Shown here: positions 1-6,614 of the stretch, in pieces | Numbering within the stretch: position 1 is the first letter of the stretch | Layout of the letters: the number at the start of each line of letters is the position of its first letter | Assembly (NCBI GenBank): GCA_003577005.1 | Contig: QEUW01000075.1 | Location: forward strand, 1-22,548 | Length of the DNA stretch: 22,548 bases | Source: Chloroflexota bacterium | GTDB lineage: Bacteria > Chloroflexota > Anaerolineae > Caldilineales > Caldilineaceae | Direction of reading: 5' to 3' | Notes under the pieces: generated by a model | The model's database searches: none | What the model saw: only the letters and a program-made list of their open reading frames with translations | Told to the model about the DNA's origin: nothing | Position numbers and translations under genes: made by a program

Positions 1-1305
1 GGCCAACCAGAATCGCCGCTGGCCGCGCCGGGCCGCTTTGCCCCACCGGCAGAGGGCCAACCCGACTCGCCGTTGGCCGGGCCGGGCGGCGCATTCCCCA
101 TGCAGGATGACCCGTTTGGCGGTGTGGGCGGGCTTGGCTTCCTCCAGGGCTACACTCGTGAAAAACCGATGTGGGTAACCGCCACCATCGAGTTCGAGGG
201 CAAGACGTGGACCAACGTCGGTGTGCGCTACAAGGGCAACTCCTCGCTGCGCGGTGCCTGGAGCAGCGGTTCGCTCAAGCTGCCCTTCAAGCTGGACTTT
301 GACGAGTTCGAGGATGAATATCCCAAAATCGACAACCAGCGCTTCTACGGCTTCAAACAATTGTCGTTGGCCAACAACTTTAGCGACAATGCCTTTCTGC
401 GCGATACAATCACCTATGAGCTGCTGGCCGAGGCCGGTCTGGTGGCGGCGGAGAGTGCGCCGTACGAAGTCTTCCTCGATTACGGCGATGGGCCGGTGAA
501 CCTGGGTCTCTACACGATGATCGAGGTGATCGACGACACCGTCGTCAGTCGCCACTTTAACGATGATAGCGGCAACATCTACGAAGGCGATGGCCCTGCC
601 GCCAGCCTGGCCGCAGGCACGTTCGACCAGATCGAGACGAGCTTCCAGAAGGAGAACAACACCTCGGCAGCGGACTGGAGCGAGATCGAAGCTTTGTACG
701 AGGTGCTCCACTCCGACAAACGCACCACCGACCCGGAAGCCTGGCGCGCCGAACTCGAATCGATCTTCGACGTAGACACCTTTCTCAAGTGGCTGGCGCT
801 CGGTGCGGTGATCCAACACTGGGACACCTACGGCGCCATGCCGCACAACTACTATCTCTACAACGACCCCGACACCGATCGCCTGACCTGGATCTCGTGG
901 GACCACAACATGGTCCTCGACGGGATGGGTGGCCCGATGGGCGGCCCGCCGCCGGGCGCTGACCGGGGTTCAGCCGCGGGGATGGGTCGGCCCGGTGGCA
1001 ATATTGGCGGGCGGATGAGCGTTTCGCTCGACCGGACAGAAGTGGGCGAAGACTGGCCGCTGATCCGCTTCCTGCTCGATGAGCCGCTCTATTTTGACCG
1101 CTATGTCGGCTATCTGGCGGAGATCAGCACCGAAGTGTTTGATCCTGACCGGCTGGCCGAGCAAATCCAGGCGCAGGCTGAGTTGCTGGCGCCCTATGCC
1201 GGCGCCGAGATCGGCGAACCAGTCTATGAGAACGCTGTGCATCAGTTGATCGACCGGGTCTATGAGCGCGCCGCAGCCGTGGAAACCTTCTTGGGTGGGC
1301 GCTGA
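1..1305 (+). CDS. CotH-family protein, 5' end outside window
   Basis: The frame is open from the first base, so the gene begins upstream; 434 residues are visible. From about residue 74 it carries the CotH core: a V-R-Y-K-G-N-S-S motif, a K-L-P-F-K-L-D-F strand, then an N-N-Y-Y-L-Y-N-D-P-D-T segment and W-I-S-W-D-H-N near residue 300, which match the ATP/metal-binding end of CotH-like atypical kinases. In Bacillus, CotH phosphorylates spore coat proteins; in non-sporulating bacteria the substrates are unknown and such proteins are usually exported. The first 40 residues hold a duplicated G-Q-P-[ED]-S-P-L-A motif, a low-complexity linker, and a Gly/Pro/Met-rich insert follows the W-D-H-N motif (bases 920-1015). 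The family call is firm, the kinase activity inferred. Signal peptide and true start cannot be seen. Confidence 0.85.
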   Translation, partial: GQPESPLAAPGRFAPPAEGQPDSPLAGPGGAFPMQDDPFGGVGGLGFLQGYTREKPMWVTATIEFEGKTWTNVGVRYKGNSSLRGAWSSGSLKLPFKLDFDEFEDEYPKIDNQRFYGFKQLSLANNFSDNAFLRDTITYELLAEAGLVAAESAPYEVFLDYGDGPVNLGLYTMIEVIDDTVVSRHFNDDSGNIYEGDGPAASLAAGTFDQIETSFQKENNTSAADWSEIEALYEVLHSDKRTTDPEAWRAELESIFDVDTFLKWLALGAVIQHWDTYGAMPHNYYLYNDPDTDRLTWISWDHNMVLDGMGGPMGGPPPGADRGSAAGMGRPGGNIGGRMSVSLDRTEVGEDWPLIRFLLDEPLYFDRYVGYLAEISTEVFDPDRLAEQIQAQAELLAPYAGAEIGEPVYENAVHQLIDRVYERAAAVETFLGGR

Positions 1306-1382
1306 TCTGTCAGCGGATATTGGGAGCAGTCATCATGACCGGCGATCACCGATAACGACGAAAATGGCAGCGTACAGCAAGT

Positions 1383-1490
1383 AACACAGAGCGCGCAGAG
1401 GAGACGCCGAGCACACAGAGGGTCTTATCCACAGAACGAGCCAACGCGTTTCCTCGGTGTTCTCTGTGCAGTCTCTGCGCGCTCTGTGTT
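1383..1490. repeat. Long inverted repeat, 18-bp perfect arms
   Basis: AACACAGAGCGCGCAGAG at 1383-1400 is perfectly complementary to 1473-1490. The 72-nt interior repeats the same vocabulary (CCGAG, CACAGAG) in opposite orientations, so further pairing is possible. No gene is visible inside. It lies after the CotH stop but lacks a T-run, so a simple terminator is not favoured; a dispersed repeat unit is more likely. Confidence 0.7.
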
Positions 1491-1507
1491 GCGCTGTTTC
1501 CTATCAT

Positions 1508-1620
1508 GTTAACGGCAGATTGAACGGATTCGTCTTGCCTAATCCGTTCCAGGGTGTCAGATTGAGGAACGGATTGTCCTGAACTATATCCGTTCAATCG
1601 TTCCCCAAATCCGTTGACAG
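1508..1620. repeat. Structured intergenic repeat, copy A (paired hairpins)
   Basis: This is one of two related copies; the other is at 10146-10270. It has two successive hairpins whose arms are GAACGGAT(T) and (A)ATCCGTTC (arms at 1522-1530/1541-1549 and near 1567-1574/1588-1595), then a right-hand AATCCGTTGACAG at 1608-1620. The closing left arm (TGTTAACGG) is degraded here but perfect in copy B. Arms are conserved between copies while the loops differ, which suggests the fold matters. It ends 23 nt before the response-regulator start codon. Confidence 0.75.
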
Positions 1621-1643
1621 CGTGATTACCCCAAACAAACCTT

Positions 1644-1748
1644 ATGAACCAACAGCGTATCCTCGTCGTCGATGACGACCGCTCCATTGTCAAAGTGGTG
1701 CGCAGCTACGATAACTGGAGAGAACTCTATGGCGTTCCAGCGCGCTGA
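1644..1748 (+). pseudogene. Response regulator receiver domain, N-terminal stump
   Basis: ATG at 1644 opens a 34-codon frame beginning M-N-Q-Q-R-I-L-V-V-D-D-D-R-S-I-V, the first beta strand and acidic pocket (D-D) of a CheY-like receiver domain. Homology stops after about residue 23 (V-V-R-S-Y) and the frame ends at TGA 1746-1748, inside the next gene. A normal receiver domain has about 120 residues, and the phospho-acceptor Asp and everything after it are gone. The break falls just before the ribosome binding site of the PemK-like gene, so the toxin segment seems to have been joined here by recombination. The piece is too short to be functional. Confidence 0.65.
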
Positions 1749-2064
1749 TGTCGTCCTCATCCCGTTTCCTTACACTGATTTATCAGCATCGAAGACGCGG
1801 CCAGCGGTGGTAGTCAGTAGTGGGGTATATCATCGCATACGCTCAGACCTCTTGTTGGCCTACGTTTCGTCACAAGTATCCAAAGCTCATCCGGTGCTCG
1901 ACTACGTCTTGGTCGACTGGTCGTTTGCTGGACTACCCAAGCCATCGTTTGTGCGGCCCAAAATAGCTGTGGTTGAACCAAAGCTGGTTGTTCACCAGGT
2001 AGGAAGTCTATCGGTGTGGGATGGGCTTGAGGTGGACCGGCGCTTGCGGAGACAGCATTGCTAA
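1729..2064 (+). CDS. PemK/MazF-like type II toxin, orphan, possible C-terminal frameshift
   Basis: This 111-residue protein has the PemK/MazF N-terminus: D-V-V-L-I-P-F-P-Y-T-D-L, then K-T-R-P-A-V-V-V-S-S, S-Q and P-S-F-V-R-P-K. Family members are sequence-specific endoribonucleases held inactive by a small antitoxin. I chose ATG 1729 over the upstream ATG because GGAGAG at 1717-1722 is correctly spaced and homology starts there. No antitoxin precedes it; the upstream frame is a response-regulator stump. Just after the C-terminal E-V-D-R-R-L-R-R, another frame (codons from 2058) reads L-L-N-L-L-A-E-V-D-L-T-K-Q-P-A-Q, which resembles a C-terminal extension in some relatives, so the natural end may have been lost. 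The RNase fold itself looks complete. Confidence 0.8.
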   Translation: MAFQRADVVLIPFPYTDLSASKTRPAVVVSSGVYHRIRSDLLLAYVSSQVSKAHPVLDYVLVDWSFAGLPKPSFVRPKIAVVEPKLVVHQVGSLSVWDGLEVDRRLRRQHC

Positions 2065-2221
2065 ACCTCTTGGCCGAAGTCGATCTGACGAAGCAGCCAG
2101 CACAGGCAGTACGCGCGATGAATGCACCCCTGTGCAGACGCCAGGCCAACGCCAGAGAGGTACGCAGACCGGGCGCGGCCGCAGCAGCGCCGCACCTAAA
2201 TCCCGCTCTACGACAAAGTGC

Positions 2222-2250
2222 TTGACAAAAAGAAAATACGTGTATATACT
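2222..2250 (+). promoter_or_regulatory. Sigma-70-type promoter of the marR-like gene
   Basis: A perfect -35 TTGACA (2222-2227) is followed by a 17-bp spacer and -10 TATACT (2245-2250). Transcription should start near 2257, which is the A of the MarR ATG. Confidence 0.8.
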
Positions 2251-2255
2251 CGTAT
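2236..2255. promoter_or_regulatory. Palindromic operator over the -10 box (probable MarR autoregulation)
   Basis: ATACGTGTATATACTCGTAT is a 20-bp near-perfect palindrome covering the -10 hexamer and ending just before the start codon. MarR dimers typically bind such sites and repress their own gene. A similar palindrome lies at 2737-2756; both contain GTG(T/C)ATATAC. Confidence 0.7.
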
Positions 2256-2256
2256 T

Positions 2257-2721
2257 ATGCAAAACCGAGAGACCCAACCTGACCGAGACGTGTACATCCG
2301 CATGGGCGCCATCTGCACCTGCTCTAATATTCGCAAGGCAGCTCGGGTGATCACGCAACTCTATGACGAGATTTTGCATCCGAGCGGGTTGTTAGCAACC
2401 CAGGCACTGCTGCTGACGGCCATCGCCGCGCATGGCTCCGTCGCCTTGACGCCATTGGCCGAGCGGATGGCAATGGACCGCACAACGTTGGCCCGTAATC
2501 TCAAACCACTCGAACGCGATGGGCTGGTGGAGATCGCCACTGGCGCGGACCGGCGCACGCGTGTGTTGAGGCTCACGGATCGGGGGCAGGAGGCGTTAGC
2601 AAAGGCGATCCCACTGTGGGAGGAGGCACAGGCGTGGGTCATCAACCAGTTGGGCGAAGAGCGCTGGCGGGCTATGCTCGGCGATTGGGCGGAACTAGTT
2701 TCGCTTGTTCGTGAGCGCTGA
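2257..2721 (+). CDS. MarR-family transcriptional regulator with N-terminal Cys pair
   Basis: This 154-residue winged-helix protein has a helix-turn-helix at about residues 65-91 (L-T-P-L-A-E-R-M ... L-K-P-L-E-R-D-G-L-V) and a wing at 94-105 with the typical D-R-R-T-R-V. The N-terminal helix carries C-x-C (Cys20, Cys22) before R-K-A-A-R. Cys22 lies 14 residues before Tyr36, the spacing I recall between the peroxidatic Cys15 and Tyr29 of Bacillus OhrR, so thiol-based sensing is conceivable. The ATG at 2257 coincides with the predicted transcription start, so the mRNA is probably leaderless; the GTG at 2218 would put the promoter inside the gene and has no ribosome binding site. No adjacent same-strand target gene is seen, so the regulon is unknown. 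Confidence 0.88.
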   Translation: MQNRETQPDRDVYIRMGAICTCSNIRKAARVITQLYDEILHPSGLLATQALLLTAIAAHGSVALTPLAERMAMDRTTLARNLKPLERDGLVEIATGADRRTRVLRLTDRGQEALAKAIPLWEEAQAWVINQLGEERWRAMLGDWAELVSLVRER

Positions 2722-2736
2722 GTTTTTTTTGTCACA

Positions 2737-2756
2737 AAAGGTGCATATACACCTTT
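2737..2756. promoter_or_regulatory. Second palindrome, possible MarR-binding site
   Basis: AAAGGTGCATATACACCTTT is a 20-bp palindrome with a single mismatched pair, 16 nt after the MarR stop codon. It shares GTGCATATAC with the promoter palindrome (GTGTATATAC). A T8 run precedes it rather than follows it, so it does not look like a rightward terminator. It could be an auxiliary operator or the operator of a lost neighbour. Confidence 0.5.
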
Positions 2757-2910
2757 CCTCAATGGACATAGCACCAGCTGTCAAACAAACAGCTATGAAT
2801 GGCAGGTTGACAAGTGACAAGCAAGCTGTGGCATCGACGCCATCTGTGTGTCAAAGCAGACGAATCCTGCGTAGCAAAATGTTCGGTTGCAAAGTTCCCA
2901 GGGTTGCCGA

Positions 2911-3243
2911 CTAGCCTATCTGTTGATTTGTAGCGATTCGAGCCCGCAACCGCTGGATTACCTCGGGTGTCAACCCTGCTTCTGCTTCGACCGGCTCGCG
3001 TTCAGCCAACGCCGCCTGCACTTCTGAGAAAGAGGCCTGGCCTAAACGTTGCAGCTGCACTGTGAACGCCGCCCGTTGCTTTGCCACCACCGACTCTGGC
3101 GCCGGTTGGACTGTGTAAGCCAACGCCGCTTGACGTGCCAGTGCATAGATAACATACTGATTCAACGAAACACCCTCTTGTTCTGCCAGTTGCACCAGTT
3201 GCTCATGGAGAGTCTGGGGCAAACGTACAGTAAGCCGTCCCAT
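2911..3243 (-). CDS. Ribbon-helix-helix antitoxin (HicB/CopG-like)
   Basis: The 110-residue protein opens with M-G-R-L-T-V-R-L-P-Q-T-L-H-E-Q-L, the beta strand of a ribbon-helix-helix DNA-binding domain, followed by E-G-V-S-L-N-Q-Y-V-I-Y-A-L-A, typical of antitoxins that bind their own promoter. The charged C-terminal half (residues 50-110) would contact the toxin. Start ATG 3243 has an AGAGGTG ribosome binding site (3257-3251) overlapping the stop of the upstream PIN gene; 6 nt separate the genes, so translation is probably coupled. The antitoxin looks intact whereas its PIN partner is truncated. Confidence 0.8.
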   Translation of the reverse strand: MGRLTVRLPQTLHEQLVQLAEQEGVSLNQYVIYALARQAALAYTVQPAPESVVAKQRAAFTVQLQRLGQASFSEVQAALAEREPVEAEAGLTPEVIQRLRARIATNQQIG

Positions 3244-3249
3244 CTTGCT

Positions 3250-3525
3250 TCACCTCTCTTCTGCGGCCAGCCTTGTCACCGCCTCGACCGGTGTGAGCAC
3301 CACCAACCCTAATCCCTGCTGGGCTGTTCGATAGTCACGTACATTCCAGGTTACTAAAGCAGCTCCAGCGTTCATTGCACAGTCAATCACATGGTCATCA
3401 CCCGGATCAACCGATGTTGGTCGCCAAGTATAGTACGTAACGACGAAATGAACCTGTGAGAGGAGTGCCCCCATGACCGGCTGCAAGCGCTGCCAACGTG
3501 TGATCGATAGCTTACGCGACAGCAA
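3250..3525 (-). pseudogene. PIN-domain toxin, N-terminally truncated
   Basis: About 91 codons encode the C-terminal half of a VapC-like PIN ribonuclease: W-R-P-T-S-V-D-P-G-D-D-H-V-I-D-C-A with the conserved acidic residues, then A-L-V-T-W-N-V-R-D-Y and V-L-T-P-V-E. A full protein has about 140-160 residues and starts with a V-x-D-T-N motif holding the first catalytic Asp; that part is missing. Reading upstream there is no ATG, only a TTG at 3525, and a TAA five codons before it. Homology fades at about R-W-Q-R-L-Q-P. With one catalytic Asp lost it should be inactive. It precedes the RHH antitoxin gene. Confidence 0.72.
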
Positions 3526-3631
3526 TATGATACCATCTTAGCACCACACATGGTGTCATTCAAGCTCTTTTCTAGCATGACCGGCGGTTCGCAACCATTC
3601 AACAAACACATGATCCACCAACGCTCCCGGC

Positions 3632-3661
3632 TTGCCCAGCAACCTAGCCTCAAACTATAAT
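3632..3661 (+). promoter_or_regulatory. Candidate promoter of the molybdenum hydroxylase gene
   Basis: A perfect -10 TATAAT lies at 3656-3661 with a weaker -35 TTGCCC at 3632-3637, 18 bp apart. A start near 3668 gives a leader of about 40 nt, with the GGAGG ribosome binding site at 3696-3700. Confidence 0.5.
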
Positions 3662-3707
3662 GCCTCCAATCCATCTCCCCACAGCATGCCGACACGGAGG
3701 CAACCAG

Positions 3708-6410
3708 ATGACCCAGAACGAACCTCACGTCCAGCCGATCACCCTCACCGTCAACGGCGCGACCCACGAGTTGACGGTCGATCCGGAGACGCCCCTGCTC
3801 TACATCCTGCGCAATGACCTGGGTCTCAAAGGCCCCAAATATGGTTGCAGCCTGGAGCAGTGTGGCGCCTGCAAAGTGCTGATCGACGGGGCCGATGTTC
3901 CTTGCTGCCAATTGCCGGTCAAGGCCGTACAGGGCATGACGGTGACGACGGTGGAAGGATTAGGCAGCGCCAGCGCACTCCATCCGCTGCAAGAGGCGTT
4001 TATCGAAGCACAGGCCATCCAGTGTGGCTACTGCGTCTCGGGCATGATCATCGCTGCGCAAGGGCTGCTCAACCGCACCCGCTATCCCAGCGACGACGAG
4101 ATCCGGGCGGCGCTGGATGGCAACCTCTGTCGCTGTGGCGTCTACGAGCGGGTGCGCCAGGCCATCAAGCTGCGCATCGGGCGGCTGGCCGAGGCCGCAC
4201 TCTATGAAGTGATCACACCGCCACCGCTGCCACTAGAGCCCGGTACGCTCTCAGCGTTGCCCGCTCCACTGCAAGAGACGCCCGACCTCGACGCCTGGCT
4301 GCGCATCGAAACCGACGGCGCGATCACCGTCTTTACTGGCAAAGTCGAGATCGGGCAGGGGATCAAGACGGCGGTGGCGCAACTGGCCGCCGAAGAGCTA
4401 GATGTAGACCTGGCGCGCATCCGTGTGGTCGATGCCGATACCGGCCAAACCCCAGATGAGGGCGTCACCTCTGGTAGTATGTCGCTCCAGACCAGCGGAG
4501 CCGCCATCCGCCAGGCCGCCGCCGAGGCGCGCCACCATTTGCTGGCGCTTGCCTTCGAGGCCCTGGAAGCCGCTACTCCCGCAGACCAACTCGTGGTCGA
4601 GGACGGCGTGGTCACCGACCCGGCCACCGGCCGCCAGATGACCTACTGGGAACTCTTTGGCGGCCAGCAATTTGGCCGGCAAGTCACCGGCGTTGCCCAG
4701 CCCAAAGCGGCCGGCGCTCACCGGCTGGTGGGCCAGGCCGCCACCCGGCTGGACCTCCCAGCTAAGGTGACCGGCGCCCCCACTTTTGTCCACGATCTCC
4801 ACCTCCCCGGTCTGGTCTATGGCCGCACCGTCCGGCCACCGAGTTACGGCGACCGGTTGGCCACCGTGGATGAGCAAGCTGTCGCACAAATGCCGGGCGT
4901 GCTCGTCGTTGTGCGCGACGGCAGCTTCCTGGGGGTGATTGCCGAGCGTGAAGAGCAAGCGAATGCCGCGAGCACCGCGCTGTACACCGCGGCGACGTGG
5001 GAGAATAATACCAATCTGCCCGCCCCAGCAAGCATCTACGATCACCTGCTCAGCCAGCCGGCCCAGTCACAGTTGATCGTCGACGGCAGCGCCACCGATG
5101 CGCCGATCCCGCCACCGCTCTCCTCGGCCGGGGCGAGGCAGACGCTCTCAGCCACCTACTACCGGCCTTACCAGATGCACGCTACCTTGGGGCCATCGGC
5201 GGCTGTGGCCCAACTGGTAGACGGCAAGCTGACTGTTTGGAGCCACACCCAGGGCCCTTACCCCCTGCGCACCTCCATTGCCCAGGTATTGGAGATGGAC
5301 CCCGCCGACGTGCGTGTGATCCACATGGATGGCGCCGGTTGCTATGGGCACAATGGCGCCGACGATGTCGCCCTTGATGCAGCCCTGCTGGCCCGCGCCT
5401 GCCCCGGTCGCCCGGTGGCCGTCCAATGGACACGGGCCGATGAACATGGTTGGGAACCGTACGGCCCGGCGATGGTGGTCAAGCTGCAAGCCGGTCTTGA
5501 CGAAGGAGGGCGGGTCCAGAGCTGGAATCATGACATTTGGAGTTACCCACACACGGCCCGCCCGCGACCGATGGCCGGGGTTTCCGGGTTGCTGGCGGCT
5601 TGGCATCTAGAGACGCCGTGGTCTTTGCCACCGGCCCGGACCATGACCGGCGCGCGCCACTTTGGCGGCTACCGCAACGCCGACCCGCTCTATACTTTCC
5701 CCAAACGCCGGATCGTCAGCCACCTGGTTCCCAACAGCCCGCTCCGCACCTCGGCCATGCGCGGTTTGGGGGCCTACGCCAATGTTTTTGCCATCGAATC
5801 GTTTATGGACGAACTGGCGTTGGCCGCCGGTATGGACCCGGTCGCTTTTCGCCTGCAACACCTGACCGATGCGCGCGTCAAAGCGGTGGTCGAGGCGGCG
5901 GCGAATAAGGCCGGTTGGCAGCCTCACCCACGCCCTGCCGGCAACGGCCACGGCTGGGGGATCGCCTTTGCCCAGTACAAGAACATCCAGTGTTACTGCG
6001 CCATCGCCGTGGAGGTGACCGTTGACCCGGCCAGCGGCCAGGTCCGCCTGGAACGGGCCATCATCGCCGCCGACGCCGGCCAGGTGGTCAACCCCGACGG
6101 GCTGAGCAACCAGTTGGAGGGCGGCTTTGTCCAGGCAGCCAGTTGGACGCTGCTGGAAGCGGTGAGGTTTGACCGCAGCGGCATTACCAGCCGAGATTGG
6201 GAGAGCTACCCGATCCTGCGTTTTACGGCGGCGCCGCGGCTGGAAGTCGTCCTCTTGAACCGGCCCGAGCTGCCATTCTTGGGCAGTGGAGAAGCGAGCC
6301 AGAACCCCACGCCCGCGGCTATCGCCAACGCCATCTTTGATGCGACCGGGGTTCGCCTGCGCGAGCTTCCCTTTACGCCAGAACGGGTGCAGGCGGCGTT
6401 ACAGCACTGA
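3708..6410 (+). CDS. Fused 2Fe-2S/molybdopterin oxidoreductase (xanthine oxidase family)
   Basis: This 900-residue protein joins the small and large subunits of an aldehyde/isoquinoline/nicotinate-type Mo hydroxylase. Residues 11-85 are a plant-type ferredoxin domain with Cys47, 52, 55 and 67. Residues 90-160 are the second 2Fe-2S domain with Cys106, 109, 141 and 143. A Pro-rich linker (about 165-190) leads into the Mo-cofactor domain, with G-Q-G-I-K-T-A near 220, M-R-G-L-G-A-Y near 685, and the catalytic Glu at about 862 in G-S-G-E. These enzymes hydroxylate aldehydes or N-heterocycles with water as oxygen donor. No FAD subunit, cytochrome or maturation factor adjoins it, so the electron acceptor and substrate are unknown. 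ATG 3708 was chosen over an ATG 16 codons upstream because GGAGG (3696-3700) is 7 nt before it. The gene is intact. Confidence 0.9.
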   Translation: MTQNEPHVQPITLTVNGATHELTVDPETPLLYILRNDLGLKGPKYGCSLEQCGACKVLIDGADVPCCQLPVKAVQGMTVTTVEGLGSASALHPLQEAFIEAQAIQCGYCVSGMIIAAQGLLNRTRYPSDDEIRAALDGNLCRCGVYERVRQAIKLRIGRLAEAALYEVITPPPLPLEPGTLSALPAPLQETPDLDAWLRIETDGAITVFTGKVEIGQGIKTAVAQLAAEELDVDLARIRVVDADTGQTPDEGVTSGSMSLQTSGAAIRQAAAEARHHLLALAFEALEAATPADQLVVEDGVVTDPATGRQMTYWELFGGQQFGRQVTGVAQPKAAGAHRLVGQAATRLDLPAKVTGAPTFVHDLHLPGLVYGRTVRPPSYGDRLATVDEQAVAQMPGVLVVVRDGSFLGVIAEREEQANAASTALYTAATWENNTNLPAPASIYDHLLSQPAQSQLIVDGSATDAPIPPPLSSAGARQTLSATYYRPYQMHATLGPSAAVAQLVDGKLTVWSHTQGPYPLRTSIAQVLEMDPADVRVIHMDGAGCYGHNGADDVALDAALLARACPGRPVAVQWTRADEHGWEPYGPAMVVKLQAGLDEGGRVQSWNHDIWSYPHTARPRPMAGVSGLLAAWHLETPWSLPPARTMTGARHFGGYRNADPLYTFPKRRIVSHLVPNSPLRTSAMRGLGAYANVFAIESFMDELALAAGMDPVAFRLQHLTDARVKAVVEAAANKAGWQPHPRPAGNGHGWGIAFAQYKNIQCYCAIAVEVTVDPASGQVRLERAIIAADAGQVVNPDGLSNQLEGGFVQAASWTLLEAVRFDRSGITSRDWESYPILRFTAAPRLEVVLLNRPELPFLGSGEASQNPTPAAIANAIFDATGVRLRELPFTPERVQAALQH

Positions 6411-6436
6411 ACCATGCGTTGATGATTTATTTACCT

Positions 6437-6516
6437 CCAAAAACAAAGGTGTGTGGCGGGCAGAAGGGAGCGTTTATAAAAGCTCCCTTCTGCCCACCAC
6501 ACACCTTTGTTCCAAA
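6437..6516. mobile_element. 70-nt near-perfect palindrome flanked by 5-bp direct repeats (MITE-like)
   Basis: Arms of 30 nt (6442-6471 and 6482-6511) pair with one mismatch around a 10-nt loop (GTTTATAAAA). Immediately outside both arms lies CCAAA (6437-6441 and 6512-6516), like a target-site duplication. It sits between convergent genes. A bidirectional terminator is the alternative, but no T-run follows either arm. It encodes no protein. Confidence 0.6.
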
Positions 6517-6551
6517 CGGCAATAGGCTCCGATACCGCACCCCAAGGGTCA

Positions 6552-6593
6552 CCACCGCGAAGTTCGTACGTGGGCGTGCGAACTCCGCGGTGG
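6552..6593. repeat. Second strong hairpin between convergent genes
   Basis: Arms of 19 nt (6552-6570 and 6575-6593) pair with one mismatch and one G-T wobble around a TGGG loop. It lies 21 nt past the stop of the leftward lipoprotein gene. GC-rich stem without a T-run; it may act as a factor-independent block to transcription or be a dispersed palindrome. No flanking direct repeat was seen. Confidence 0.55.
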
Positions 6594-6614
6594 CGATATT
6601 TACTTGGCTGCGGA

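Noticed and set aside
2722..2740. Intrinsic terminator at the T8 run after the MarR gene
   Set aside because: Only a 4-bp CGCT/AGCG stem precedes the T-run with a 5-nt gap, too weak to call.
2762..2914. 50-codon plus-strand frame after the MarR gene
   Set aside because: No ribosome binding site, no recognisable motif, and it runs into the antitoxin gene on the other strand.
3560..3655. Minus-strand frame reading L-V-D-H-V-F-V-E-W-L-R-T-A-G-H-A-R-K-E-L-E as the missing PIN N-terminus
   Set aside because: It looks protein-like but lacks the V-x-D-T-N motif and ends in a stop before the PIN fragment; origin unknown.
3661..3707. Molybdenum-cofactor riboswitch ahead of the Mo hydroxylase
   Set aside because: With the promoter at 3632-3661 the leader is only about 40 nt, too short for the known Moco element, and no complex fold is seen.
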